Positions 46,172-57,168 are shown, numbered from the stretch's first letter. The stretch is 64,000 nt of DNA from Pedobacter frigidisoli (GCF_004331675.1 NZ_SJSN01000012.1:62001-126000), one strand, 5' to 3'. A program made the numbers and translations. The notes: generated by a model not told the origin, from the letters alone.

Positions 46172-47554
46172 TTATTTAGTGAGTACAGTATGCTGGTATG
46201 GTTGAAAGAATAATTGGCTGCCCAAAGTAACAGGACTACCTGAAAATGCATTTTTCCATGTTCCCTGTAGCACAGGAGGGATATAATAGGTAGTGGCATT
46301 TCCTCGTATACTGGCAAGGACCAATACTTTTTCGCTACCTGATGACTTGGTAAAAGCCACAACATCATCACTGCTGTAAACAGTAAGATCGCCTGTTTTA
46401 ATGGCCGCACTGTTTTTCCTTAAACTGATAATCTTTTTGTACTCAGCTTTCATGTCCGGATTTGTTGTCCAATCTATTGGAGTATGGTAAAAGAAATCAA
46501 TACCCCTGGTGCAGCCTACTTCCTGACCATTGTAGATCATGGGCACGCCTTTCATTAATGCAGTTACCAAAAACGCAGACATTGCGCCTGTTTTTCCCCC
46601 ATATACATTAACCGGACTACCATCGGTAAGATAAACATCATGGTTGGTAATGTACCTCACCACTTGCGATCCTGGTAAAGCAGGAGCAAATTCTGAAGTA
46701 TTAAAATCTTGCAGAACAGTTGCAGGCGCAGCATTTCCAAATACCTTATTCTCTAAGGCCGAGTAATAGCCAAAGCCATAAACCATCTGAAAGCCTGCTT
46801 TAAAGTGATCGTTCCTTGTTCCTTCGGCCAGCATTAAAAGTTTGTGCGTTGTAATCCCTCTTAGCGCATCAATGGCCTGTTTCCAAAAATCAAGCGGCAC
46901 AAAATCAGCAGCATCACAACGGAAACCGTCAATATTGGCGTTAAAAACCCAATATTTCATTGCATCAATCATGGCAAGCCTCATATCTGACTTATTGTAA
47001 TCAAGCGCTGCAACATCAGTCCAATTGGTTCCTTCCGGGGGGATAATATTACCATTGGCATCTTGTTTATACCAGCTTTTATTGGTAATCCAGGCATTGT
47101 CCCAAGCGGTATGACTGGCCACCCAATCAAGCATTACAGCCATATTCCTGTCATGCGCAGCATTAACCAATGCCCTCAGATCTTCCATCGTACCGAATTC
47201 TGTGTTTACGGCTTTGTAATCCTTAACGGCATATGGAGAGCCAAGCCCACCGGCAGATTTTAATACACCTACCGGATATACCGGCATGAGGTAAACCACA
47301 TTAACGCCTAGTGCTTTAATAGAATCCATTCTGGCCGTTACCCCTTTAAAGGTAGCCTCCTGACTAAAGGCCCTGAGGTTAACCTGATAGATAATTGCAT
47401 CCGAAGTATTGGGTACTGCGCTGTATGGAGTGCCATATTGCGGATAAGATGTATCCGAAACAACTTGGTTCCCATCCTTTTTACAAAAAGTAAAAAGAGA
47501 AATGCTAAGGAACAGGAATGCTTTTATGATGATATGCTTCTGATTATTTTTCAT
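46172..47554 (-). CDS. GH13 alpha-amylase-family lipoprotein
   Basis: A 460-residue enzyme with a lipoprotein signal (FLFLSISLFTFCKKDG), so probably surface-exposed like SusG. GH13 regions: I AVMLDWVASHT, II GFRCDAADFVP (nucleophile Asp), III LLMLAEGTRNDHF (acid/base Glu) and IV RYITNHDVYL. It is compact, with a short C-terminal beta domain. It likely cuts starch outside the cell before SusCD uptake. It lies between susE and the GH97 gene in the operon and has a paralogue at 53.5 kb without the lipobox. Confidence 0.93.
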   Translation of the reverse strand: MKNNQKHIIIKAFLFLSISLFTFCKKDGNQVVSDTSYPQYGTPYSAVPNTSDAIIYQVNLRAFSQEATFKGVTARMDSIKALGVNVVYLMPVYPVGVLKSAGGLGSPYAVKDYKAVNTEFGTMEDLRALVNAAHDRNMAVMLDWVASHTAWDNAWITNKSWYKQDANGNIIPPEGTNWTDVAALDYNKSDMRLAMIDAMKYWVFNANIDGFRCDAADFVPLDFWKQAIDALRGITTHKLLMLAEGTRNDHFKAGFQMVYGFGYYSALENKVFGNAAPATVLQDFNTSEFAPALPGSQVVRYITNHDVYLTDGSPVNVYGGKTGAMSAFLVTALMKGVPMIYNGQEVGCTRGIDFFYHTPIDWTTNPDMKAEYKKIISLRKNSAAIKTGDLTVYSSDDVVAFTKSSGSEKVLVLASIRGNATTYYIPPVLQGTWKNAFSGSPVTLGSQLFFQPYQHTVLTK

Positions 47555-47569
47555 GTTGATCTTATTTAA

Positions 47570-47591
47570 CCCCGATGGTAAACCACCGGGG
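47570..47591 (-). promoter_or_regulatory. Hairpin between susE-like and GH13 genes
   Basis: CCCCG...CGGGG with inner pairing GGT/ACC forms a stem in the 42-bp gap. There is no T-run right after it on the - strand. It could protect the upstream transcript or lower read-through into the GH13/GH97 part. Confidence 0.35.
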
Positions 47592-47596
47592 AAAGA

Positions 47597-48673
47597 TTAA
47601 TTTTTCTTAAGCTTATAATTATAGTTTGATGGATCATGAAGATCAAGTGTAATGGTATAGTTGCCACTGGATGGTACCGTGATATTGTTTACCGCAGCAT
47701 TATACCCGTAAACCGGGCTATCAGCATAAGCAATTTTTCCATTGGCATCAACACCAAAGTCGATATTCCAGGCATTATTGGCTCTGAATTTAAACGATCC
47801 TGTCGACACCATATCAGCAGTTACCGTCCACACCTGTGTAGCCGGGTTATAAGTAAGCTGGGTATCGGTACTCCAGCCTCCCGGAGAAGCATCGCCCAGG
47901 ATAGACCAGGTTGTTTTTATGGCCGACCAGGTATTGGTGTTCAGGTTAACCGACACCTGCACATACCCTGCTTCAGGTGCTAAAAGGCCGGCAGCATTGC
48001 CATCAACCGAAATCTTACCTGCTCCCGCATCGCCATAGTTAATATGGTTCCAGTCTCTTGCCGTGGTCATCTTGAAATAATTGGTTACCCCAGCCGGGAT
48101 ATAAATGTAACCTTCATATATTTTTGGTTGTAAAGCAGCCGCCGTAGGCGCAGTTGCCGGCGACCACCCCTGATAATCGCCAGGGATATATAAATGTGGA
48201 TAAACAGCCTGAGCAAGATAAGTGGTTACCTTAACCGAAACCGCTTTGCTGTAAGTAGCACGGTCCTGATAGGCCTTAACCCTAAATACGAGGTTTCCGG
48301 TAGTACCACTTCCAATCCCCATTGATAAGGCAAGATCATTGAGATCTTTTCCTTTATAGGATTTGCTCAGCACATCATTACCGATTGCTACGCTGGTTGC
48401 ATTTCCCCAAGCTGCGGCGCCTACAGTATCAGCAGGAACATCAATTTCGAGGGTATAGGTAACCGATGCCTTGATCGGGAAACTGACCCCAGGCCATGAA
48501 AAAGTTACAACAGCAGAAGTATCCGTAGCCGGAGAAAGTACCACAGCTGATTTATTTGCCGTTAATGAAGAGCTGAACGAAACGGCTTTTAATACGGTCA
48601 GTTCTTTTTCTTTCTTACATGACTGGAAAAGCCCTGCGAAAAGCATGATTATTAGATATATTGAATTTTTCAT
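47597..48673 (-). CDS. susE: SusE-like starch-binding outer-membrane lipoprotein
   Basis: A 358-residue lipoprotein (LIIMLFAGLFQSCKKEKE). The N-terminal SusE domain (DUF5116, about 30-150) shows SSSLTANKSAVVLSPATD and VSVKVTTYL. Two starch-binding modules follow: YPHLYIPGDYQGWSP...KMTTARDWNHINYGD and WSILGDASPGGWSTD...FKFRANNAWNIDFGVD. Such modules bind alpha-glucan through aromatic platforms. It sits 11 bp downstream of susD. Confidence 0.92.
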   Translation of the reverse strand: MKNSIYLIIMLFAGLFQSCKKEKELTVLKAVSFSSSLTANKSAVVLSPATDTSAVVTFSWPGVSFPIKASVTYTLEIDVPADTVGAAAWGNATSVAIGNDVLSKSYKGKDLNDLALSMGIGSGTTGNLVFRVKAYQDRATYSKAVSVKVTTYLAQAVYPHLYIPGDYQGWSPATAPTAAALQPKIYEGYIYIPAGVTNYFKMTTARDWNHINYGDAGAGKISVDGNAAGLLAPEAGYVQVSVNLNTNTWSAIKTTWSILGDASPGGWSTDTQLTYNPATQVWTVTADMVSTGSFKFRANNAWNIDFGVDANGKIAYADSPVYGYNAAVNNITVPSSGNYTITLDLHDPSNYNYKLKKN

Positions 48674-48684
48674 CGATTTGAGAA

Positions 48685-50169
48685 TTAATAACCTGTATTC
48701 TGTTTTAAACCTGGATTGGCATTAAGTGCGCTTGTAGGAATCGGGAACAATAACCTAAATGCCGGTGCGGCAGGTGCAAAATCATGGGCAAGCAAAAACT
48801 TGTTAAACCTGATCATATCCTGCCTGCGGTGGCCTTCCCAATTTAACTCGAAGCCGCGTTCGTTGTAAACATCCTCTAAACTCGGGTTGGATGTTAATGC
48901 CCCTAAACCTGCCCTTTGTCTCACCTGATCGATAAACGGTTTAGCCGCCGCCGCATTGCCTAAACGTACATTACACTCGGCTTTCATCAAGAGGATATCC
49001 GCATAACGGTAAATAGGAAAGTCATTGGATTCACCACTACCGTTTTGTGGCGGAACCGGGAAAAACTTCACTCCCCTTATCCCTTCGTTCGGTCCTGCTC
49101 CAGGATTATCAAGCGAAGTCACGTCAGCGGTATAAGTTACCCCACCCGGTTGTGCGCCAACCAGATATTGTTTCTTTCTGATGTCGGCATTATCATATCT
49201 ATCATAATAAGGGCGTGGCACAATCGTTCCGTTCCATCCGCTGAAGCCAAAAAGTGCTACACCATTTGGTCCGTTCACACTGCGGAGTGCGTAAATATTT
49301 CTCGAAACAATGTCTGCAGTAGCATAAATGGCAAGAATGGTTTCATCTTCAGGCAGTTTATCGCCAAAGAGTTCATAATACTGATAGCCCAGCGGACTTG
49401 CAGCATTTGCACCACCAGGATGTAGACTAAAGCTTCCCTGCGACACTTTATCGCAGGCTGCCAGGCAGTCTGCCCATTTAGCTGTTCCAGTATAAACTTC
49501 TGCGTTAAGATAAACCTTGGCTAAAAGTGCATAACCCGCCCATTTATTAAAACGGCCATAATATACACCTCCCTTGGTTTCGGTAAGTTTATCAACATTA
49601 TCGGTAAGTTCTTTTACCACAAAGTTATAAACCGTTGTTCTGCTGGCCTGTGGGATTTTATCAACAGTGATGTTGTTATCGGTATAAAAAGGTACCGAAC
49701 CAAAGTCATCAATTAAAAGGTAGTAGAAAAATGCCCGCAATACTTTTGCCTCGGCAATCTTAGAAGCTTCGGCATTTGATTGCTGCAACTGATCTACTGC
49801 TAAATTTGCTGTATAGATCGATTTATAAAGCCAGTTCCAGGTATTGTTAACAATAACTGATGTGGGAAGCCATTGGCGCTGATAAAGCTGTGCAAAATCG
49901 AGCTGCCAATCGCCTGTATTCCGGTGTGGAATAACCTGCTCGTCTGACGACATGGTATTTAAGTCATACCAGCAGTTGTCTGCCCCGGCATAACCGGTAC
50001 CCCAGTTTCCTGAAACCTGCGAATAAACATTGGCCAGTGCTACATCGGCTCCTTTTGGCGAACTGTAAAATTCGGAGGCTGAATATTTATCGTAAACACT
50101 TTCATTTACTTTCTTGCAACCCTGGGTTGCAACCGCTAATATGATAAAGCTTAATAATATTTTTTTCAT
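48685..50169 (-). CDS. susD: SusD-family starch-binding lipoprotein
   Basis: A 494-residue lipoprotein (ILLSFIILAVATQGCKKVNE). SusD features: VLRAFFYYLLIDDFGSVPFY, WAGYALLAKVYLNAEVYTG, and the C-terminal FPIYRYADILLMKAECNVRL and NERGFELNWEGHRRQDMIRF. It follows susC by 8 bp and precedes susE. It differs strongly from the other SusD in the window, as expected for a different glycan. Confidence 0.95.
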   Translation of the reverse strand: MKKILLSFIILAVATQGCKKVNESVYDKYSASEFYSSPKGADVALANVYSQVSGNWGTGYAGADNCWYDLNTMSSDEQVIPHRNTGDWQLDFAQLYQRQWLPTSVIVNNTWNWLYKSIYTANLAVDQLQQSNAEASKIAEAKVLRAFFYYLLIDDFGSVPFYTDNNITVDKIPQASRTTVYNFVVKELTDNVDKLTETKGGVYYGRFNKWAGYALLAKVYLNAEVYTGTAKWADCLAACDKVSQGSFSLHPGGANAASPLGYQYYELFGDKLPEDETILAIYATADIVSRNIYALRSVNGPNGVALFGFSGWNGTIVPRPYYDRYDNADIRKKQYLVGAQPGGVTYTADVTSLDNPGAGPNEGIRGVKFFPVPPQNGSGESNDFPIYRYADILLMKAECNVRLGNAAAAKPFIDQVRQRAGLGALTSNPSLEDVYNERGFELNWEGHRRQDMIRFNKFLLAHDFAPAAPAFRLLFPIPTSALNANPGLKQNTGY

Positions 50170-50177
50170 GTTCGTTA

Positions 50178-53132
50178 CTATTTAAAAACCACATTTAAAC
50201 CCAGAGAGAATGTCCTGGTTCTTGGATAAATCCCTCCGTCAGAACCTGAGCCACTGCCACCACTTACATTAAGTTCGGGATCAATCCCGGTGTATTTGGT
50301 AATCAACAATAGGTTAGATCCGGTAAGGGACAGCCTTAGTGAACTTACATATTTGATTTTTTCTGTTTTTACGGTGTAACCGAATGATAGATTTTCCCAC
50401 CTTAAGAAAGCACCGTTTTCCAACCACAAATCTGAACTGTACTGAGAGGTATAAAGACCAAGTGGTACAGCGCTTTCTAACACGTTGGATTTACCCAGGT
50501 TTTCGAAATAACTCAAGCTCGGCCTGATGGTGTTGTAAATCTTATTTCCACCCGAACCGCGCCATACCATAGAGGCATCAAAATTCTTATACCTAAAACT
50601 CGGTGTAAATGCATAAGTATATTTTGGAATAGCAGATCCTTCAATCACCCTATCAGGACTTTGATTCCCTTGATCGATCAAGCCATCTCCATTCTGATCT
50701 ATAACCGTTTCGGCGTTAGCGGCATCTTTGCCCTTATGTTGTAAAATATTGAAACTACCGATCGGCATCCCTTCAATCAGGTATGAATTTATGCCCCATG
50801 AAACATAATTTGTATTCAGTGGTACGCCGGCAATGCTACCGCTTAAGCTAAGTACCTTGTTTTTCAGTAGTGATCCGTTACCAGCCAGTGTTAATGTTGT
50901 ATTCTGGGTTTTGATTACATCATAACTTAAAGAAAGTTCTAGCCCTTCATTTAACAAACTGCCAACATTGGCCGTAATGTTTGGATAGGGAAAAGGTGGC
51001 TGAGGCACGGTGTAACCAAACAACAAGTTATCTGTAGTGGCTGTAAAGGCATCGATTGTTCCGGTTAAACGGCCTTTGAACAATCCGAAATCGATACCGA
51101 TATTGGTCTGTTTACGTGTTTCCCAACGCAGGTCGGGATTTGCATTCTGGCTCACCACGAAATTTGTGATTGGTGCGCCACCAAAATAAGTAACGCCAGA
51201 GTATCCAACCAACTGTAAAGATCCCTGAGGAGAAAGCCCCTGCTGGTTACCGGTTATGCCGTATCCACCACGCAGTTTAAGTGCACTAAAGATATTTTGA
51301 TCTTTCATAAAAGACTCTTCATCAATTTTCCATGCGATGGAACCAGATGGGAAATCGCCCCACTTATGGTTTACACCGAATACAGATGAACCATCTCTCC
51401 GGTAACTTGCGGTTAAGAGGTAGCGGTTTTTATATGAATAGTTTACACGCCCTAAAAATGAAACCAGGCTTCTGTCGTTTTTGTACGAAGAGATGTCGCC
51501 TGGGGTAACTTTGGAAAGGTCGCCCAACTGAAGCGCATTATAGGTTGCAATATCATTGATAAATCCTTTTGCCTGTGCAAAGTTTCCATTATAGGTTTGC
51601 GCCTGGGTTTCATAAACGGCAACAGCATCAAGGCTGTGGTCGCCAAAATTTACCTTATAATTTAAGCTGATGTCCATCAGCTTCTCATCATTGTGATAAT
51701 TGTTAATATTTGCAATCCCTTGGTTATCAATCGCTGTAGATACTGTAGAGGCAGCCGGAAGATAGTATCCAGAGTTTCCATCTACCTTTCTCCAGCTACC
51801 GAACCAGCCAACGCTTAAACCTTTATACAATTGAAGATCGGCACGAAGGCTTCCAAACAAACTGTTAATGTGATTTTCATTTACAACCGTATTCGCTACT
51901 GCATAAGGATTGATGTACTGAAATATGTTCGGATCAGAATAATAGCTACCATCGGTATTGTAAACCGGATCTGTTGGCCTTGTTACGTAGGCATTTGAAA
52001 TCAGGTTTGAACGGAAACTTTCCCTGCCTACTCCTGTTGGACTGTAATTGGTATTGTTGATACCATTGTTCAGGTTCATTGTTAAGGTCAACTTGTCGTC
52101 TAAAGCCTTTTGGGTTGCCTGGATTCTACCAATGTAATTTTTGTAATTGGATTTAATCACAGAGCCGGTCTGCAGGATTGCTGAAAGTGAGGCGCGGTAA
52201 TTAAAATTGTTTGCACCTCCCCCGAAAGCTATGGTATGGTTCTGCGTAACACCAGTTTGTGTTAACAGGTTGTACCAATCTGTGCTTGAGCCATGGTTAG
52301 CTGATGCAGGAACATTATAAAGCTGCGCCTGTTGCCACCATTGATCGGCATCCAATGTTTTTAAACCTTTTGGTAGCACATCAATAGAGGTATTTGCGGT
52401 ATAATCAACGCTTGATTTACCTGCTTTGCTCTTTCTTGTTGTAATAATGATTACCCCGGGAGCACCGCGCGAACCGTAAATTGCAGTTGCTGATGCATCT
52501 TTAAGGATATCGACAGATTCAATCTCGCTTGGAGGTACCTGGGTTAAAAGATCCATATTCCCTTGAATACCATCTATAACCACTAAGGGATCATTTCCAC
52601 CAATTAATGAAGTTATCCCCCTGATCCTAACGCTAGGTGAAGTTCCCGGCTCGCTACCTGTCTGCGTAATATTTACTCCCGCGGCTTTACCTGCCAGTTG
52701 TTGAAGCGGATTGGTTACTGAGCCTGGGTTGAGGTCTTTACTGCCTATTGTAGAAACTGCCCCTGTTACGTCAGATTTTTTTACGGTACCATAACCGATT
52801 ACCACAACCTCTGAAAGCGATTTTGCATTTGGCACAAGTGCTACGGTAAACTCCTGTCCGGCTAAAATACTTTTCTCAATAGCATCGTATCCTACGTAGC
52901 TAATATTTAGGGTAAGCGGACCTTTATTGGTTGAAGTAAACTGAAAGTTACCCGCATTATCGCTTGTTACCCCCTGCGCTGTTTCTTTTACTTTTATGCT
53001 TACTCCGGGTAATGGCAGGTTTCGTTCGTCTACAACCCTACCTTTATAGGAGATGCTCTGCGAAAATGCATTGATGGAAAAAAGAAGGGCCAGAATGGCC
53101 AGACCATACTTGTACAAGTAAACTTGTTTCAT
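50178..53132 (-). CDS. susC: SusC-family TonB-dependent transporter (starch type, no STN)
   Basis: A 984-residue transporter. After the signal peptide (YGLAILALLFSINAFSQ) comes the carboxypeptidase-like fold (YKGRVVDERNLPLPGVSIKV), then SLSEVVVIGYGTVKKSDVTG, the plug (AAGVNITQTGSEPGTSPSVR) and the barrel ending LGLNVVF. There is no STN domain, unlike the other SusC, which fits control by the nearby SusR-type protein rather than by FecR/sigma. It is the first gene of the susC-D-E-GH13-GH97 operon. Confidence 0.95.
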   Translation of the reverse strand: MKQVYLYKYGLAILALLFSINAFSQSISYKGRVVDERNLPLPGVSIKVKETAQGVTSDNAGNFQFTSTNKGPLTLNISYVGYDAIEKSILAGQEFTVALVPNAKSLSEVVVIGYGTVKKSDVTGAVSTIGSKDLNPGSVTNPLQQLAGKAAGVNITQTGSEPGTSPSVRIRGITSLIGGNDPLVVIDGIQGNMDLLTQVPPSEIESVDILKDASATAIYGSRGAPGVIIITTRKSKAGKSSVDYTANTSIDVLPKGLKTLDADQWWQQAQLYNVPASANHGSSTDWYNLLTQTGVTQNHTIAFGGGANNFNYRASLSAILQTGSVIKSNYKNYIGRIQATQKALDDKLTLTMNLNNGINNTNYSPTGVGRESFRSNLISNAYVTRPTDPVYNTDGSYYSDPNIFQYINPYAVANTVVNENHINSLFGSLRADLQLYKGLSVGWFGSWRKVDGNSGYYLPAASTVSTAIDNQGIANINNYHNDEKLMDISLNYKVNFGDHSLDAVAVYETQAQTYNGNFAQAKGFINDIATYNALQLGDLSKVTPGDISSYKNDRSLVSFLGRVNYSYKNRYLLTASYRRDGSSVFGVNHKWGDFPSGSIAWKIDEESFMKDQNIFSALKLRGGYGITGNQQGLSPQGSLQLVGYSGVTYFGGAPITNFVVSQNANPDLRWETRKQTNIGIDFGLFKGRLTGTIDAFTATTDNLLFGYTVPQPPFPYPNITANVGSLLNEGLELSLSYDVIKTQNTTLTLAGNGSLLKNKVLSLSGSIAGVPLNTNYVSWGINSYLIEGMPIGSFNILQHKGKDAANAETVIDQNGDGLIDQGNQSPDRVIEGSAIPKYTYAFTPSFRYKNFDASMVWRGSGGNKIYNTIRPSLSYFENLGKSNVLESAVPLGLYTSQYSSDLWLENGAFLRWENLSFGYTVKTEKIKYVSSLRLSLTGSNLLLITKYTGIDPELNVSGGSGSGSDGGIYPRTRTFSLGLNVVFK

Positions 53133-53536
53133 AGCGAATTATATTTGGTTATCAATTATTAATATTCAGCCGATAGCTGTTAGTTTGTACATCAAAGTAA
53201 CTAAGGATTTGATCCGCTATCAACATGACGAAATGGGAATATTAAAAATATCAAAACAAAAAACCAATCAAAGCGCTGACTATCAATTAAATAAACCAGA
53301 TTCTAATCAAAAATTATATAGATCTATCAGATAGTTTTAGTTATTTAAAGTGATTGAAATTCCACTATTAAGCTATTTTTGATTCATATTTATTACGTGA
53401 TAACACGCTTGCAAATACCTTATTTAAAGAAACTTATATAAATTGCAGCCATATAATTTCTATATCAGCTAAGTGCAGGTTTAGATTTAATTTAAGCCTA
53501 CCGTATCTTGGTGTTTCAGAAACATCAAAAAAAACA
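53133..53536. other. Divergent promoter region of the sus-like locus
   Basis: A 404-bp AT-rich region between susC (-) and the periplasmic GH13 gene (+). It should hold both promoters and the SusR-type regulator's sites. I see no small gene. Confidence 0.5.
53193..53223 (-). promoter_or_regulatory. Candidate susC promoter
   Basis: On the - strand TTG (53221-53223) is followed after 20 bases by TTACTTTG (53193-53200), one base off the Bacteroidetes TAnnTTTG -7 consensus with a spacing close to normal. It lies about 60 bp upstream of the start. Confidence 0.35.
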
Positions 53537-54859
53537 ATGCGAGCCATTAAAAACCTTCTAACCCTATCCATTTTATTTTTCCTGATCCCAGTTGCTCAGG
53601 CACAGCAAAACCACAGTTTTCTGCCTAAACGCAGTGATGCTACCATCTATCAGGTTAACATCAGAACCTTTAGTAAGGAAGGGAATTTAACCGGCGTTAT
53701 CAAGCGCGTCGACTCTATTAAAAAACTGGGGATCAATGTGGTCTACCTTATGCCCATTTACCCCATCGGCAAACTAAATTCGGTAAATTCTCCTTATTGC
53801 ATCAGTGATTATCGATCAGTAAATCCAGAATTCGGTAACCTGGACGACCTTAAACTATTGGTTGAAGCCATACACCAGAAACAGATGGCTGTGATACTCG
53901 ATTGGGTACCCAACCATACTTCTTATGATCATACATGGATAAAAAACAGATCGTGGTATCTTCAAGACAGTACCGGCAAAATTATAAGCCCCCCTGGAAC
54001 AGGCTGGCGGGATGTTGCCCAGCTTAACTTCAAAAATATGGATATGAGAAAAGAAATGATCTCATCTATGGAATATTGGGTAACAACGGCCAACATTGAT
54101 GGTTTCAGGTGCGATTATGCGGATGGGCCACCCTTTGATTTTTGGAAACAGGCAATAACATCACTTAGAAAAATCCCGAACCATAAACTGCTTTTGCTTG
54201 CCGAGGGTAAAAGAAGCAACCATTATCAAGCAGGTTTCGATTATAATTTCGGTTTTGCCTTTTTTGAAGGGATGAAAGAAATATATGCCCATGTCAAATC
54301 CGTAAAATTGATAGATAGCTTAAATAAAGCCGAACACAAAGGGGCAAAAAATGGCCAGCAGATTGTACGTTATACCACCAATCATGATGTTAACGGCTCA
54401 GACGGGACGCCACAGGAACTTTTTGGTGGAGAAAGAGGTGCAATGGCCGCTTTTATCGTATCCACATATATGAACAGTGTTCCGATGATTTATAACGGAC
54501 AGGAAGTTGGCACACCTTACAGGCTTGTTTTTCCATTTACAGGAAAAGATATCGACTGGAGTTTAAACCCAGCGCTAACAGCTGAATACAAAAAAATTAT
54601 TGCTTTGCGCAACCAAAACGAGGCACTGAGAAATGGCAAGGTAACATCTTACGCTACTGATGATATCTGCGCATTTATGAAGGAGAAGAATGGTAAAGCC
54701 GTTCTTGTACTGTCTAATTTAAGGAATAAGCCGGTTCAATTTAGTTTACCTCAAAAACTTAAAAAGCAAAAGTGGACAGATGCATTTACGGGTCTACCGT
54801 TTAATCTTTCAGCTCAAGCAGTTTTGCAACCCTACAGTTACCTTGTAATCAGTCATTAG
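53537..54859 (+). CDS. Periplasmic GH13 alpha-amylase-family enzyme
   Basis: A 440-residue enzyme with a Sec signal peptide ([16 protein letters not shown]) and no lipobox. GH13 regions: [25 protein letters not shown] (nucleophile Asp), [12 protein letters not shown] (acid/base Glu), [15 protein letters not shown]. It is a paralogue of the 46172-47554 lipoprotein and is probably a SusA-like neopullulanase or amylase acting on imported malto-oligosaccharides. It is divergent from susC; its end overlaps by 11 bp the convergent regulator gene. Confidence 0.92.
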   Translation: MRAIKNLLTLSILFFLIPVAQAQQNHSFLPKRSDATIYQVNIRTFSKEGNLTGVIKRVDSIKKLGINVVYLMPIYPIGKLNSVNSPYCISDYRSVNPEFGNLDDLKLLVEAIHQKQMAVILDWVPNHTSYDHTWIKNRSWYLQDSTGKIISPPGTGWRDVAQLNFKNMDMRKEMISSMEYWVTTANIDGFRCDYADGPPFDFWKQAITSLRKIPNHKLLLLAEGKRSNHYQAGFDYNFGFAFFEGMKEIYAHVKSVKLIDSLNKAEHKGAKNGQQIVRYTTNHDVNGSDGTPQELFGGERGAMAAFIVSTYMNSVPMIYNGQEVGTPYRLVFPFTGKDIDWSLNPALTAEYKKIIALRNQNEALRNGKVTSYATDDICAFMKEKNGKAVLVLSNLRNKPVQFSLPQKLKKQKWTDAFTGLPFNLSAQAVLQPYSYLVISH

Positions 54860-56537
54860 GTACCTTAACGGCCCTGATCTGCATTATTTTATCTTCAAAT
54901 TCTTCATTTGGGACGAAAGAGCGGTTTTTAACCTTTGTTTTATACGTATAAATGGTATTTAAAGAATAGTTAAGAATTTTGGCAATGGTTTCATTTTCAT
55001 CTATTCCCAGCCTGATCAGGGCAAATATTCTGAGCTCCGTATTGAGCAGATGATCATTAGGAAGCTCAATGTGGTAATCGGAGATAAAAAGGGCATTAAA
55101 ATCATGCACAAAGTTTGGGAACAGGTTTAAAAATACCTGATCGAAACTATGCGACAGATTTTCCCTCTCCAGATCGGTATTGAGTTTTTTAAATACCAGG
55201 CCAATTTCATTGTAGTTTTCAGCCTTAATATTTTTTTCTACGGACCGTTTTAACTTCTCTATTTTTTCGATATAACTGGAGTGCATATTGAAAAAATAGC
55301 CGATATATTCATCCTTAATCAGGTTTGCCTCATCTAGTTTGGTATTGATGTGCGAAAGGGTTTTATTAGATCTGTCCAGCTCAGAATTAACCAGCATTAA
55401 CGAGTGGTTTGCACTGTTGAGATCAACATTTTTCTCCTGAATCAAGCGGTCGGCAATCCTTAGCTTTTTTAATTGCCTTAAAGTAATGTAAGCAAATACA
55501 ATGACCACGATGATAAGCAGGGTTATTGTGGAGGCATATATGGTTAACAGATTCTTTTGTTTTTCTATCCCATTTACTTTTTCGCTCTGGATAATCGGCA
55601 TAATGTTGCTGATCTGGGCTTCCCGATGCCTGGCTCCATAAAAATTGGCATCATCAATGGCATAATTGATGTATCTGAATGCTGTTTTGATATCCCCTTG
55701 CTGATAGAGATAATTGGCAAGATTGGTTAAGGCCACCCCTTCCTTTGTAGAGTGTGAGTTATCAATTATCGCAGCTTTGATCAGCATTTCCAACCCAAGC
55801 TGTGTTTTTTTCTGCTCAAAATAGGTAAAACTCAAACAGCTCAGGTTTATCGCACTATCCTGATAAGATTGTTTTAGTGTGAGGATATGTTCATAAATGT
55901 TTGATGCTTTGAGGTTTTGCTGTTGCCTGATGGATTTTAATCCCTCGGCCGATAGGTATTCATAAGATGTAGGTTCGGCCGTATGTAAAATCGAGTCGCA
56001 GTAATCAAGTCCGCTCCTGTTATATTTTGCATAATAATCGCTGATCTTATCATAATCCGCAAGATCAAAATTGCTCCTGGCCTGAAGGAAAAAGTATCCG
56101 TATTTTTCCTTTGCATCAAGTTTGCTCAGATCAACGAGTTTCAAGGTATCCAGCCCCTCTTTAAACATTCCTGCAGATACCAAAACAAGCCCCATTTTTA
56201 TTTTTGAAAGGTTTATTTTTTTACCGTCATTCAAAGATCGGGCAGTTGCATTCATCATCTTACAATAAACGTATGCAGAATCATGAATATATGACTTGTA
56301 TGCATCAAAAAGTTTATCATAGTTATCATAACGCTTTGAAAGGGATGCATAATTCCTTTTAAGATCCTCCCTTATTCTTTCAATAGCGCGTACCTTTTTC
56401 TGATCAAAGGCACTACGGCTTGAAAGCCTCATATTTAAGACTTCTTGAAGACTGTCAACATCCGCAAAGACATGTCCTCCTAAAATCAAAAAACCTATTA
56501 CTAAAAAAAAAAATCTATTGAAGCCTTTAATTCCCAC
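54849..56537 (-). CDS. susR: SusR-type membrane regulator (DUF6377)
   Basis: A 562-residue protein with the SusR layout: signal peptide ([17 protein letters not shown]), a periplasmic helical TPR-like sensor (about 28-325), one TM segment (about 330-350, [17 protein letters not shown]), a coiled coil (about 355-410) and a cytosolic DUF6377 domain ending in a LuxR-like HTH ([20 protein letters not shown] then [20 protein letters not shown]). SusR of Bacteroides senses maltose or larger malto-oligosaccharides and activates sus genes. The placement beside the starch operon supports the same role. Confidence 0.9.
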   Translation of the reverse strand: MGIKGFNRFFFLVIGFLILGGHVFADVDSLQEVLNMRLSSRSAFDQKKVRAIERIREDLKRNYASLSKRYDNYDKLFDAYKSYIHDSAYVYCKMMNATARSLNDGKKINLSKIKMGLVLVSAGMFKEGLDTLKLVDLSKLDAKEKYGYFFLQARSNFDLADYDKISDYYAKYNRSGLDYCDSILHTAEPTSYEYLSAEGLKSIRQQQNLKASNIYEHILTLKQSYQDSAINLSCLSFTYFEQKKTQLGLEMLIKAAIIDNSHSTKEGVALTNLANYLYQQGDIKTAFRYINYAIDDANFYGARHREAQISNIMPIIQSEKVNGIEKQKNLLTIYASTITLLIIVVIVFAYITLRQLKKLRIADRLIQEKNVDLNSANHSLMLVNSELDRSNKTLSHINTKLDEANLIKDEYIGYFFNMHSSYIEKIEKLKRSVEKNIKAENYNEIGLVFKKLNTDLERENLSHSFDQVFLNLFPNFVHDFNALFISDYHIELPNDHLLNTELRIFALIRLGIDENETIAKILNYSLNTIYTYKTKVKNRSFVPNEEFEDKIMQIRAVKVPND

Positions 56538-56946
56538 AGTTAGTCATGATTAATTTGTTGTTGAATAGACCTTAGATCTTCCATGCACTCTAACCATGCA
56601 ATATATCAAAAATAGTGAGATAAAACCAAATTGAACAAATATCACACCTGTCTTGTGATAAGGTTAACACTCTGGTTAATGAGTATACACCGAAATTACC
56701 CCAACGTAGCGATACTGGTCAGTTCAAAATAAATGGGGTGTTTTTCAATTGGTCGAATTTATTCGTAAAACCGCTCTACCATCTGTTATTTGTATATTGC
56801 CAAAGTTATGAAAGACATTGACAATATCCAATTACCAACCGATAGACATTTAGCCATAATTCCATGCATATAGTGGTGTGAAGAGCACACGGGGCTTATG
56901 CAATTTAGCATTTTTTTATTTCTTTTCATATTCCTGGCAGGAGCAA
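56538..56946. other. Spacer upstream of susR-like gene
   Basis: It contains the susR-like promoter region. I recognise no gene. A stretch near 56716-56760 looks faintly like an insertion-element end, but no transposase or inverted repeat partner is present. Confidence 0.3.
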
Positions 56947-57168
56947 TTATATAGCCTTTAACACTGCGCGAGGTAAGAGATGGTGCCAGATCTGGGTCCA
57001 TATCTTTTACACGCCGGGAACAGAATCTATAGTCGCAAGATTATGCCAATCCCACTAGAAATCTATGCTTGCGGTAATGTCGGTAAAAAGCTCAATTGTC
57101 TTTTTTATGTTCCAGTGCTCAGTCCTCTTGCGAACCGATTTGGCTGCAACCAGCTCATCATAACCGTC
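56947..57168 (-). pseudogene. Possible decayed gene of unknown family
   Basis: One frame on the - strand reads DGYDELVAAKSVRKRTEHWN and IKKTIELFTDITASIDF, then TAG (57055-57057), WDWHNLATIDSVPGV, TAA (57007-57009), KIWTQIWHHLLPRAVLKAI and TAA. The composition is strongly protein-like across the two stops, as in the neighbouring GH92 gene. No start and no family is known to me. Confidence 0.3.

Noticed and set aside
56716..56760. Insertion-sequence end
   Set aside because: The stretch looked faintly like an IS terminus, but there is no transposase, no partner inverted repeat and no target duplication.
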